Assembly (NCBI GenBank): GCA_003833135.1
Contig: QZLH01000857.1
Coordinates: forward strand, 8,948-48,458
Source of the DNA: Oehlia diaphana
Taxonomy: Eukaryota; Glomeromycota; Glomeromycetes; Glomerales; Glomeraceae
Direction: 5' to 3'
DNA length: 39,511 bases
The position numbers and the translations under genes were made by a program. The notes beneath the pieces were generated by a model. That model was given only the letters and a program-made list of their open reading frames with translations. It was not told the DNA's origin and did no database searches. Positions 1-10,526 of the stretch are shown in pieces; the stretch's first letter is position 1, and every line of letters begins with the position of its first letter.

Positions 1-230
1 GGGAGATGTCCTTTATAGTGGTTCTGTCCTGAGGAATTTAGTACTCGGAAATGGATACCCAGTGAGGATGATAGGAGAACTGGCTAACCTGGCCCTAATG
101 AGGGACGGATTGGAAGGCCTGACCGTTAACTTTAGCAAAAGTAGAAAGACGATCTAACCACCATTCAACTCGTCGTTATGAGACGATTCCAACGAGCCAT
201 GGTGCATCTTTCTACAATTATTGGATGCCA
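1..230. repeat. GC-richer repeat end with a long hairpin
   Basis: The first 230 bases are clearly richer in G and C than the following AT-rich DNA and contain no convincing reading frame. Bases 141-215 can fold into one long interrupted hairpin: GTAGAAAGA (141-149) pairs with TCTTTCTAC (207-215), CACCAT (159-164) with ATGGTG (199-204), and CTCGT (169-173) with ACGAG (192-196). The sharp change in composition near 235 and the structured end suggest the 3' end of a transposable element that enters from the left edge. The element class cannot be named from this piece. Confidence 0.45.
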
Positions 231-259
231 AGTTATTACGTAAAATGTAATATTTTTAG

Positions 260-363
260 GTTTCGACAATTTCGATATGTCAAAACTATTTCGGCATTTC
301 GACAAATCAGAGAGCTAATGTCGAAATGTCGAAATAGTTTCGACAATTTCGATATGCCGAAAC
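260..363. repeat. TCGAAA-rich direct and inverted repeat
   Basis: Two 27-bp direct copies starting GTTTCGACAATTTCGATATG lie at 260-286 and 337-363 and differ at two positions. Between them an 18-bp inverted pair (286-303 and 320-337, one mismatch) makes a dyad around 312. The block is rich in TCGA and CpG although the surroundings are very AT-rich. It looks like a dispersed short repeat or a miniature-element core rather than a gene. Confidence 0.7.
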
Positions 364-1010
364 TCCCTAATTTCGACAAGCAACTTTACTTGTGATGTAA
401 GTATAACAAATTCTACTATACAGCTCGCTACAGGTTGCCAAATTAAGTGGTTTACCAAGCATTTTGACAGATAAATTCGTTCTAATTTATACAAAAAATA
501 TAAAAAAAAAACTGAACATGAGCCATGGCAGTTATCAGAAGCTGTGACAAGTATATCAGAAAAATCTTAAGCCTCTGATTTCAAGTCTATTACCTTCGAA
601 GCCAAACCTGATTCAGAGTTAATTATCAAATCCATGTTAGATACTTGAAATTCTGAAATAGTTTTAGAGGGATTGATAATTATAATTTTGCATCACTTCA
701 GCCGTGGAGCTCACCATGTCCTATTTGTGATGGAATACCTGTAACACTTCAAGCAATAAACTCAAGTTCGCAATTTTAGCATAGAAACATCATCATTTAC
801 AATGTTAGTCTCGCACTTGTATTTATTTTTTTATCACACGCGTGTATCAATAAAGTGCTCTTCAGTCTTCACACTTGTAATAAAGAGACGGTAGATTAAC
901 ATCATGTGATCATTAATTTGATGACATCATGACATATTTAGATCAATTAATTAATCAGTAAAAATAAGCTATTTGTTAATCAATCAATATACTCTTCTTT
1001 TTCTTTCAAA
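364..1010. other. Intergenic, possible decayed coding fragment
   Basis: No intact gene is seen here. Around 540-760 one forward frame reads like protein for about 75 codons but has in-frame stops, and I do not recognise the product. Between 900 and 1010 the sequence is AT-rich with TTAATTAAT repeats and a pyrimidine-rich stretch just before the ATG at 1011, consistent with a promoter and 5' untranslated region. Confidence 0.35.
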
Positions 1011-2218
1011 ATGTTTCACATAAATAGGCAAACCTTTTTGGAAAAGTTAAGAATATTTATACCAAGTCAAATTCATATTCCAAGCTATATAGATGAGGAA
1101 AGGTAAGTAGTTTATTACATAGCTGATTTCAAGATTCATCCAATGTTGATGTGTAATAAATGTAGCTTGTCCTTACAAATTGGTTCAAACGTATCAATAA
1201 ATAAATATAATAAGTTTCTTGAATGTAAAGTGCCTCATGGATACAAGTTTCAACACGATGATAATGGCAACATGTTTATCGTCGACATGTCTAATACCGA
1301 ACATTTCAGACTTGCTTTATTTTTATGCATTTGTTTTAATGCTTACAATGGTGGTCCAGGCTCTCCAGCGCTTAACTGTCCAATAATAGTTTCAAGCGAT
1401 ACATGTAAAAGAGCCATTCCTCTAATAAATTTATTTTTTAGTAGTAATCACTTTTAACATTTACACCCTTTTTTAGTTCATTCTAGTTTTGTTGTAAGTT
1501 TTCTGGAAAGAAGGAGGAAAATTGCTCCTGATCTCGCAATAGCTCCAAATGAACTTTACGTTCCAAAACCTGCTATTTTTTATCTGAATCCTCCTCCAAG
1601 CGACAGAAATGTATTTTGAATTTAATACATTAACGTATTTATTTTAGAATATGATTTCCTTAATGACATTATTTATCTAGGGTAACTTGCATGCAAGGAT
1701 AATAGTTGAATTAGGCAATTATCAATCAATGCACAGCTTGGTAGCCAAATGTCACTTGTAGTTGCGAGAGGTTTATGTCCGCTATGTGCTTGCAATCAAA
1801 TTGCATAGACCAAAGAATGTGAGAGACCCCAAGGTCGAAGGTATAGAGCAATGACAGCAATATTCTGGACACAAGAAACAGGTAAGCTTATCTGTAATTT
1901 GTAATTAGTGTTAAACCCTAATTCTCACTATTTCTTAAAATGTATTTCCAGTGGGATTTTGGATCAATTCCAAGTGGGGTCCGTATCCGTCAAGGCAGAC
2001 CAATTCCCACCACCGGATGTATTGCTCCAGGACTCCCAGCTTATGCAATAAACATTCCAGTTAATGAAGTTTTCTTTGATCTGCTGGGAATCCCACCCCC
2101 TACTGGATACCTTCCTGTTTCAATACCAGCTGGAATTATTAATATCAATCCTGGTTCCACTTTTACTATCAATCTTTATGACATCCAGCAAGAGGTCCTA
2201 ATGTCACAAAGAAATTAA
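1011..2218 (+). pseudogene. Decayed Uma2-like (PD-(D/E)XK-type) family gene
   Basis: Five exons fit in phase: 1011-1102, 1166-1404, 1477-1610, 1681-1881 and 1952-2218. The reading has blocks I associate with a gene family expanded in Glomeromycotina: an N-terminal IPSQIHIPSYIDEE, then GSNVSINKYNKFLECKV, KIAPDLAIAPN, a PPPSD turn followed by ARIIVELGNYQS, YVRYVLAIKLHRPKN, and a C-terminal NLYDIQQEVL. The central part resembles the Uma2/DUF820 nuclease-like fold. Exon 4 carries an in-frame TAG at 1759 where a tryptophan codon would suit, and a TGA at 1852. From about 1829 to 1880 the family-like reading moves to another frame at a CCCC run and later returns. The gene is therefore probably inactive. 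Function is unknown even for intact relatives. The family assignment rests on memory of similar sequences. Confidence 0.6.
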
Positions 2219-2242
2219 TTTGGATTGTCTCTTAGAATAATA

Positions 2243-3100
2243 TACAGTTACTGGCAAAAGAATGGCAATGCAAATATCATTTGTTATTTTAGATATGAGA
2301 TCAGAATTAAATTAAACTTGTAATACCCAATGGATTTTTAGAATACTATTTTAATAAGCAATAAAAAAAATGGAAATTTATTTTGTATTTACACCTATTT
2401 TACCTTCTAAAAAACAAAGAAGTTATAAATTCAATAGAAATCAGAGAATAATAATTTGCTATGAATTTTTTAAAATGCACAAAATCCTACATACTAATAA
2501 ATTCCAAATTTTTTTTAAAAAAAATCAACTTTTAACTGTCTAATATTATAATTGCATTTTGTTATATTAAAGGAATACTACTGATAATTTTTACATTAAA
2601 ATTGAATTTGATATTAAAGTTTGAAATAAAAAGTTTTCTCATCGACCAAAGCTTGTATTTAAACAAAATTACAAAATGGTCTATTATTATATTATTGAGC
2701 TTTTTATATTGCTTTTGAAAAATGATTATCTTTATGCAACATAATAATTCATCATACTCACTATTATACTTGAACTATTACATTACACAGATGCCACACA
2801 GGAATTTTAAGACCACCATTCGAACCACATACTAGTCAAGAGGAATCTAATGATGTCTTAATCTGACCTTTGAATGGCGAGAAAATTAAGAAAATATTAA
2901 AATATCATAATAAAGGAACACTAGTTAAGAGTGCAAATAGTACACAAAACTAAATTGAAGCATATCAAATATTAGTTAAATAATGAAATATATGTATTTT
3001 CTGTTCCTCTTTCAAAAAATAAAAAAATTTCACATTTTACTATAAATTGCATTTGTGATATCAAAAAAACTGACCGCCATTCTTTTCGCTGAGGTCTGTA
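2243..3100. mobile_element. Non-autonomous Tc1/mariner-like element
   Basis: The left end begins TACAG at 2243 and continues with a block containing CAAAAGAATGGC. The inverse complement of 3070-3100 begins TACAG and continues with GCGAAAAGAATGGC. These imperfect terminal inverted repeats and the flanking TA fit Tc1/mariner transposons. The interior of about 800 bp is AT-rich and has no transposase frame, so this would be a deletion derivative or MITE. It starts 24 bp after the stop of the decayed gene at 2218. TIR identity is moderate, which suggests an old copy. Confidence 0.55.
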
Positions 3101-3270
3101 AATACGTAATTACAAAATGCTTTGAATCTCACAACTGCATCTATAACATACAAAGTATTTTTTTTATTTGTAATAGATCATAATATAATAAAAATTAAAA
3201 AGTATCTGTTGCTAAAGTAAACACCACAAAACTTTGTATCTAATAAAAAATATTATCTTGATAAATTTCA

Positions 3271-3285
3271 GCGACGGCACGTCGC
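3271..3285. repeat. Short perfect GC hairpin
   Basis: GCGACG-GCA-CGTCGC is a perfect 6-bp stem with a 3-base loop in otherwise AT-rich DNA, between two miniature elements. No run of T follows, so it is not an obvious terminator. Confidence 0.4.
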
Positions 3286-3352
3286 CCAAAATTATGTGAC
3301 TAAAATCTTACCTGAAATATTTTACCAAATAGCTAGGTTATCTACCGCAGTA

Positions 3353-3611
3353 CTGGTACCAGAATTTCCCCAGTATTACCGTAGAAAAATGTCACATTCA
3401 CGTGATCGTTTTTTATTCATCACAACCGTCACACCCACTGCGTTTCCATTTTCTATAAGTATCTGAGGGACTTAGTTTTTTTCGAGTAGGCAAAACCTTA
3501 TTCATCACCCCTTATCCGTCACTGTTTATTTTCACGTGTTAGTGCATAACGCCGTAATGCGGGCCAAATGTGACATTTTTCTACGGTGATACTGGGGAAG
3601 TTCGGTACCAG
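3353..3611. mobile_element. MITE with ~45-bp terminal inverted repeats
   Basis: The left arm (about 3353-3398) starts CTGGTACC and runs through CCCCAGTATTACCGTAGAAA to GTCACATT. The inverse complement of the right arm (about 3567-3611) starts CTGGTACC and matches nearly base for base. The arms enclose about 170 bp of non-coding DNA with two similar ATTCATCAC motifs. Total length is about 259 bp. No clear target-site duplication is visible. The near-identical arms suggest a fairly recent or still-homogenised element. It sits just upstream of the RING pseudogene. Confidence 0.8.
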
Positions 3612-3709
3612 GGAGAGGCGATCAATATTTTTCGCATATGCGATCTCAGGGGACCCGCTAATCATAAAGTCATCTTTATTGTTTTGCAGGGGGGTTAACG
3701 AATGACGAA

Positions 3710-5004
3710 ATGTGGTGCATAATTTCCGGAGGCTCCCTGCGGAATTTTACTAGAGATATAAAAATGGGCTGGATGAATCGTGCTAAAAAGAAGTATTTGC
3801 AAAGCAAGCATAGCCAATATGTCAGCTTTAGAACAAAGTACTTCAATGATGGTCTTGTAAGATATAAAGAAATTCCGGAGCTAGAACCATGTTCCGAATG
3901 TACGAACAATATTTTAACGCTCCCTCTCAAAGCATTTACAACATTATCATGTGGACATATTTTTCACAGGTCGTGTATCGAGAAGCAACTTCTACATACC
4001 AAACCAGGCGCGTGTCCATTTCCCAATTGTGGGAAGAATGTCAATGTTATCGTGGATTCAAATTCTACTAGGAGAGGTTCACAATCATCCCAATCAAGCG
4101 GAATTTCAATTATTTCTAACTTGATGAGTGAAAAGATTCTCCTAACTTCACCAACAATACCGGAGGATCCAATGGAGGATGTCGAGAATACATTAATTCA
4201 AGAAACGACAACCCGGTTAACATGTGCCAAGTGTGCTGAAGAGATTACCGCAGATTTCCCAAAAGATACTGTCTTTTGTCCTGTAAACATGCCGTGCATT
4301 ATGATTGCATTGACAATCCACACAAAAAGTGTCCTACCTGCCCAGCCGAAGATTCGGAATTGTTTCCAGTGGAAGAGGCATCGAATACGACCCAGAAACG
4401 CTCTAGTGATTTACCGAACAATCCTCATCTAAAAAGCAGAAGACCTCAACTAATGGCGAGGAATCACCTACTCTGAAGAGACTTATCAAGGAGTTAAAAA
4501 CACCAAGTTCTGCATCGAGTATCACTGATACGCAACCTTCAATCGCAACCCAGGGAATCTTACTAAATTGTATGACGCAATTATTACAGCTGAAGATCAA
4601 AATAGAGCTACAAATCAGGAGATTATTAAGAGATATTATTGACGGATTTAAAAACACTTATAGAGAACGTAAGGCTCAGAGAAAGCTCGTCAAGGAAGTT
4701 AAGCAGCTTCCAGGTGATCTCTCGAAAAATGCCATTGAGAAAAGAATAGAAAGGGGAAGAAAGGTTTATGATTATTTAGTGATATCGGGTATGATAAGAT
4801 ACAATTGATAAAGTCATTTTCAGCTTCGCAAATCTACAAGCTAAGTTGAAGTGGATCCCCACCTTATTATCTAACATATTATTGACAACTTGGTCCCACA
4901 GCATAAATAAATCTAGAATTAAGATAGCTCAACAAACATTTGATTTGATAAATGACATCAAAATCTGGTTTTGTTTGATCAATGACCATAGTAAAAGTGA
5001 ATGA
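3710..5004 (+). pseudogene. Double-RING zinc-finger protein, frameshifted
   Basis: The frame starting at 3710 gives a first RING-type finger (CSEC...LSCGHIFHRSC...CPFPNC, residues ~62-107), a Ser/Gln-rich linker, then CAKC of a second RING. Its remaining ligands (SCKHAVHYDC and CPTC) lie in the next frame from about 4276, so a single base is missing in the TTTT run at 4274-4277. A second -1 break lies between 4410 and 4476, after which a basic helical region in a third frame runs to 4808 (KRLIKELK, RERKAQRKLVKEV). A third break near 4787-4790 joins DKIQLIKSFSASQIYKLS, and perhaps a fourth near 4840 opens a frame to 5004. RING pairs of this kind normally act as E3 ubiquitin ligases; this copy cannot encode a whole protein as it stands. 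I recall similar proteins as a large family in Rhizophagus. Confidence 0.75.
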
Positions 5005-5118
5005 CAAGCTGCATATTTAATTAGTAAACATTTGACCCACATGATTTCGGAAAAAATCGCACCAAATTAATTCAAATATTTAAATCTGTAAATCTGTTAA
5101 TTTATTTTTTTCGCAAGA

Positions 5119-6243
5119 ATGAATCACCAACAATTAGGCCCGGATCAAGCTATAGATTTCAAACGGTACTATTTCTATGGTTTCATAATAAATTTATTAC
5201 CAATATATGTATTTTATCCCATAAGAACAGCTAAAACTATTCAACAATCAAATATTGGTACAAGTTCTTCAACTTCATTCTCTAAAGTTGTTACCGAAAG
5301 GGTAAAATTAGAAGGAGTTCGTGGTTTATATAAAGGTGTGGGTGTTTACGCGTTAGGTAGTATCGGCGGACGTTTGGTTCATTTTTCTACTTATGATGCA
5401 TTAAGAGATAGAGTTCATAAAGGAAATGGAAAAAGCCTTGGGCTTGGATGGTTAGAAAGTTGTAATCAGACTACAATAAATGCATTTTTAGGAACTTTAA
5501 GTGCTGTAACAACTTCTAGTTTTATGGTACCTTTTGATGTTATTTCACAACAACTTCAAGTTTCAAAAGCAAATTTATCAACAAATGCTAGTACAAATAA
5601 CATTACTAATTATTCAGCTTTATTTAGAAGACAAATTTCTACTTCTTCAACAACGAAACAACCTACTTTTGTTGTTACAACTACACATGATACTGCTCAA
5701 GTTCCTTCGAATGTTAATAAACAATTTAATATTAGTAAAATTCTTTTATCAAAGAATTTTATAACTCATCTTAAACCAAAAGATGTACCTCTTCATAGGT
5801 TTCTTTATCGCGGCTGGACCGCAGGACTACTTAATACAATATCATTTTTTCCTGCATATTTTTTTACTTATACCTATACATTGGAACAATTAAGACTAAA
5901 TAAATATAATATTTCATTTTTACCTTCTTCACATTTTTTACTTTCTGTGATGGCAGGTGTTTTGGCTGGTGCTACTGCAACTATTACTTCTGCTCCTTTC
6001 GATGTAGTGAAAACAAAAATTCAAATTGCACGTAGAGCTGGACAAGGTGAATTAAGATGGTTGAATGTTGCTACAAGAGTTGTAAGAACTGAGGGTATAA
6101 AAGGTTTATTTGTAGGATTAACTGCAAGATTATGGATTATAGTTCCATTAGGAAGTTTAAACTTTTGGGTTTTTGAAAAAGTTAGAGAATGGAGTATTGT
6201 AAATTCAACATTGAATGATGAAAATGAAAAAAATGAAAAATAA
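5119..6243 (+). CDS. Mitochondrial carrier, SLC25A44-like
   Basis: An intronless frame of 374 residues with the threefold mitochondrial carrier layout. The N-terminal DFKRYYFYG followed by a YP turn, the second-repeat VPFDVISQQL (residues ~137-146) and the third-repeat APFDVVKTKI (~292-301) match carrier signatures of the SLC25A44 branch. The first signature is degenerate (YPIRTAK) and the second has Gln in place of the usual Lys/Arg, as in that branch. G-rich contact motifs (EGVRGLYKG, HRFLYRGWTAG, EGIKGLFVG) follow each repeat. Animal SLC25A44 imports branched-chain amino acids; the fungal substrate is not known to me. A Ser/Thr/Asn-rich insert of about 50 residues (~150-215) lengthens the second matrix loop. 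It lies tail-to-tail with the Zn2Cys6 gene, 274 bp away. Confidence 0.87.
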   Translation: MNHQQLGPDQAIDFKRYYFYGFIINLLPIYVFYPIRTAKTIQQSNIGTSSSTSFSKVVTERVKLEGVRGLYKGVGVYALGSIGGRLVHFSTYDALRDRVHKGNGKSLGLGWLESCNQTTINAFLGTLSAVTTSSFMVPFDVISQQLQVSKANLSTNASTNNITNYSALFRRQISTSSTTKQPTFVVTTTHDTAQVPSNVNKQFNISKILLSKNFITHLKPKDVPLHRFLYRGWTAGLLNTISFFPAYFFTYTYTLEQLRLNKYNISFLPSSHFLLSVMAGVLAGATATITSAPFDVVKTKIQIARRAGQGELRWLNVATRVVRTEGIKGLFVGLTARLWIIVPLGSLNFWVFEKVREWSIVNSTLNDENEKNEK

Positions 6244-6517
6244 TATAATTATAATATTTCTTTTTTAAGTCAAATATTAAATAGATGTAAATTAGACAAG
6301 TAAATAGATAAATTAATATAATTTATAATATGGCTTAATGTCCTTTTCCTTAAAAGAATTTATTATAATTCTCAAATATTAATTTTAAGTCGTTATTTAT
6401 GTTTAGTTAAACCGGGTTAAATAATACTTTAATAATAATTACATACAAATATTCAAATAAATAATAATAATTTTATATCTTCCAAATTTTAAATAAATAA
6501 ATATGTAACTGCACATT

Positions 6518-9500
6518 TTAACTCCATTCTCCATTACTGATTATATTATTACCATCATTATAATTATTAACTAATTTTGCATCAATGTCACCATTGAATG
6601 TATTTAGCATACCAGCAGAACCGTTGTCTTGAGGTGTCCATATATTTGAAGTATTGGTATGTTGTTGTCGGGATATATCATTATTCATAATTACATTTTG
6701 ACTACCAAAAATTGGAGGATTGGGTGATGCTGTAGGATTTGGTGATGTTGAGGCTGAAGTATTTGACGGAGAAAGAGTAGAAAATAAGATATTTGCCATT
6801 GAAGGGTTATTAGAAGGTTGTTGTTGATATTGTTGGTTCACAATTGATGGATCATTAGAAGGTTGTGTTCTATCACGAAATCCATTGTTAAAAGTGTCCA
6901 TAGTAAATGTAAAAGGGAAATTGTCCTTGTCATCAGTCCACAACGTTGATTTATTATCATTTTTATTACGTTGACGATTATTAACAGGTCTCTTGCCTTT
7001 ATTTGCAATATATGAAAATTCTTTTCTATATTGATCTGGATTAAGCATCATGTATTCTCCTGCTCGTGCTTGTGTGTTTTTAGCTTCCTCTGCTTTGGCT
7101 TTATCCAACCATTCCTGCAACTTTTCTTCTCCATCCAATCTGCCCTCCCTTCCTTCTTGTGCCATAAATCTTCTTCTTGCAATATCTTTTACATTCTTTT
7201 TAATTTCTTTTAGCCTTTCTACCATACTTTCAGCTTTAGTATCTCCCCTTTGAGCCGTCCAAGCTAAAACACGTATGGCAGGTGCAATGGAAAATAATGC
7301 TGTACAAGATTGCTCATAAAATTCCGGTACAGAATTCATTAACACGTCAAGCCAATGAAGAAGTATGGTAGCTGCATGAATGCAAATAGTTCGAGATGAT
7401 GCACGAGATGCATCATCTGATGTCATCGAATTTGTTGGATTTACCGTAAACATAGTTAAATTTCTACTATGAAGAAGTATAAGTACTGTCCAAAATAAAG
7501 TATGCATTTCTCCTATTTAATAAGTGCGAACAAAAGATTAATAATTAATAATAAATAAATTAAATAAATTATACGTAATTTATTTTACCTCCAATTGTAC
7601 CCAATAAGCTTCCTTGTACATCTTGAGCCATTTCTTCAAATTTTAACCAGTGGGGTAGAGTATAAAACCATCTACCTAATGCGGCATCCAGGAATCTAAA
7701 TTGATTTTCTTCACGTCGACTTCCGGCTATTTTTGCACGTCCATATAAGTACTTGCGTACCTAATTAAAATCATAAATATGTTTTTAACATTATTGCAAG
7801 ATAAAAATTAAACTTAAAGGAATTGTTTCTTACCTGTGCAAAAATACGTAATAAATTAATATGAAGAACCCATGCAATGTGTAACCGCGTTTCATCATCT
7901 GGTTCAGGATCTGACGGTATTGGAAGAAGATCAACATCACAAGTTGCTTCGTCAATAGCACTAGGACGACCATAACATGCTGATACCCAACTAAAATATA
8001 AAATGTAATTATTATACATTACTAGATTTTTTTTGTTTATATATATAGTTAGGATATTTACGTTTCAGCAATAAAACATCCCCAGAAAGCCATATCTCTC
8101 ATTTCTTTAACTTCATCATCCATTTTAATTTGTTGATTCTTGATTTTACGATGTAATCCCAATTCAAATGTCATTTTAGAAGCCATCCCATGAAAGATCC
8201 ATGCAGATCCCATCTTCGGAAAAAGACGATCTTTATAAGTTACCAGTCATGTGTAAATATCAAATTAATACATAACCTAAATACCTTTCTTGTATGAAGG
8301 CCAATTATAAATAAGCTAATAACAGTCAATACATGAGGAGTTTGAAGGCAGTGATTTTGCAACAGTGCTGTTACAAAGATTACAAGGTACTTTTATTAAA
8401 TGAGATGATATATGTATTTCTAAACGAAAAGTATGAAGATTATTACCTAATGCTCTCTAAATTAAGGAAATATTTATAACCAAATTTATGCAATTTGTTA
8501 ATTTAATAAAAATTAATTATGTCCAAAAAAAGCTCATAAATTACATACCTGATGATATATACGTCCGTCCCGCATACTAACATCTGGGTGAAAAGGAGAA
8601 GCTGCAAAAAATATGCTATTTAACAGAAGAAAATGTTGTGGCCTCGATAAATCTTTTATACAATCGAGAACCACCTTTTTCTTCAGATGAGGAAAATGAC
8701 GATATACTCTCTAAAAAGACAATAATTTAGTAAATCACACATGAATTTTATTATAAAATCTTGTACAATGTTCACCTTATAATATATGTCGATCAAACTC
8801 TCTACATTTTCAGGATTTGGTAAAACTTTCAAATATGGTTCAACAGAAGATAGATCATCGGGATATTGAGGAATAATCTGTTCTTCTCCGCCATCACTCA
8901 ACATTAGTAAAGAACCCGTACCAACATATCGAGTAGACTCATAGATTTTCAAGCTATTATCTAATTTATCTGCAAGTTGATCAACGGGATCTTGAATAGG
9001 CAAGCCAAAATTCGCGGTATATGACATTGAATCTGTAACCGGAACTGTCTAGTATGTCACAATTTTGATGACAAAATTAATTATAATATCAAACGTAATA
9101 AATAACAAAGTTACTGATATAAAAAATATAAACCTCTGGTTGTTTAGGTTTAGGTAGTGAAGCAGCTAACTGAGTCGAAAACTGTAATGTTTCCTCAGAT
9201 AAATTTTGATTAAGACTAGGTGGAGGACTTGATTCGTAAAAATTGTTCCAATTCTTAGAAATTGAAAGAAATTACGTAAATATAATTTTAGAATCATTCG
9301 TTAAAAAATAAATCAAAGAAATCTTACATAAACACCACTAGCCATAAAGTTTTCATCAACTGCACCGTTTTGTATAGCAAAATTCATATTACCACCCATA
9401 TTGTCATTTGTATTTGAAGACGTAATTGCTGTACCCCCGTTTTTCATAACGGCCATTTCCAAGAGTGATTCCATATGATCCAGCTGTTGGAACTGTACAG

Positions 9501-9756
9501 ATTGAATGTCTTCAATCTGTTCTGCCAATATTTCAACCTCAGTCTTTGGTCGACCACGTTTAGAAGACGCTGAGAAATCATAAGTACATTCTCGTTTTGA
9601 CTTACGGCAAGTACCACATACGGGTCTTTCCTTGTCACATTTTACCTTACGTTGTTTACAGTTGTCACATGTCTCTATAGGTTTGAAACGTTTATGAGTC
9701 GCTGAGGTAGTATTGGGTAAGTTAATAGGCGGTTGTATTTTTGGAGGTATGTTCAT
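6518..9756 (-). CDS. Zn2Cys6 transcription factor with fungal_trans domain
   Basis: Ten exons in consistent phase: 9328-9756, 9134-9253, 8776-9048, 8549-8710, 8447-8456, 8285-8367, 8062-8213, 7834-7990, 7589-7760, 6518-7512, giving 850 residues. The DNA-binding cluster is C30-x2-C33-x6-C40-x6-C47-x2-C50-x6-C57, followed by a basic linker and a short coiled coil (ILAEQIEDIQSVQFQQLDHM). The middle, about 235-500, has fungal_trans (PF04082) hallmarks: HFLLLNSIFFAASPFHPD, SAWIFHGMASKMTFELGLHR, MAFWGCFIAETWVSACYGRPSAI. The C-terminus (~650-850) is Asn/Ser/Pro-rich, like an activation region. It should be a nuclear regulator; its target pathway cannot be told from sequence. It is divergent from the importin-like gene, 770 bp away. 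Exon 5 is only 10 nt. Confidence 0.92.
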
Positions 9757-10526
9757 TTGGCTTATTTAGTAGAATGGGAACAAAGCAACGATACTTTAAA
9801 CTAGTGATTCGAACCTTAACACTAAATAAATGGAGCTTTAAAGTTCGTTTTTCCTATCTAAAGGTCCAAAAAGACATTTGACGTTTAAAATTTAAAACCA
9901 GGTACGAAAGGTTTTTTTTAACCTTTGAATTGCAGAGTTTTAGTATAGTAGGACAAAAGACTATTTTTGGAGTCCTTATTCATAACTCCACTCTCTTAGA
10001 CAGTTACTTTAAACTATATGAACAATCAATCGATTCTATTAGAAGTAGGCAAATTCTAAAAAAAATGTGGCTGATAATTGCGACCATTAACTCATCTTTT
10101 TTGTTTTCGATTAGTAATTGAAGGAATTTTAATTAAAAAAAAAATGATTTTTTTTTCTAAATACAATGTCATTATCTTTTACCTTGCATTGCTGATTTTC
10201 ACGGTCATACTATTTTTTTTATCATGCAATTAAAAGCCAGCTGATCAGCATTTTCACGGGCCCTTAACTTTATAACTAGGGTAAGTGATACAGAGATACC
10301 GATTTGCTAAGCCACCGTCACCGTGCGAGACGCAAAATGTATCGTTTTTGAACAACTGATTGAGAATTAATTTATATCACACCCCAGTTAAACCGTATTT
10401 TACAATTTATTAATATGCATTGGCGTGATAAATAGAAGGCGACGAAGACTTTTTTGTTAAAGATTAAAATAAAACAAAATTTAAAAATTCAACCTTCTAT
10501 TTTTTTTTTTAACGCGTTTTTAAATA
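9757..10526. promoter_or_regulatory. Shared upstream region of Zn2Cys6 and importin-like genes
   Basis: This is 770 bp between two divergent start codons. It contains several poly-T/poly-A tracts and an ACGCGT box just before the ATG at 10527 (about 10512-10517), the core recognised by MBF-type cell-cycle factors in other fungi. A short motif containing TTTCACGG occurs twice (around 10197 and 10252). No RNA gene or real reading frame is seen; the 63-codon frame at 9930 has no protein-like features. Confidence 0.4.

Noticed and set aside
29..51. CTGAGGA followed by GAAA, resembling a hammerhead ribozyme core
   Set aside because: The would-be stem II does not pair from the base after CTGAGGA, and the GAG/CTC pairing overlaps the conserved core. 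No matching stems I and III were found.
540..760. A complete gene in the left repeat region
   Set aside because: The only protein-like frame is interrupted by stops and I do not recognise any motif, so it is noted only as possible decayed coding DNA.
9930..10121. 63-codon plus-strand frame in the Zn2Cys6/importin interval
   Set aside because: It is short, has random composition, and shows no splice or family evidence.
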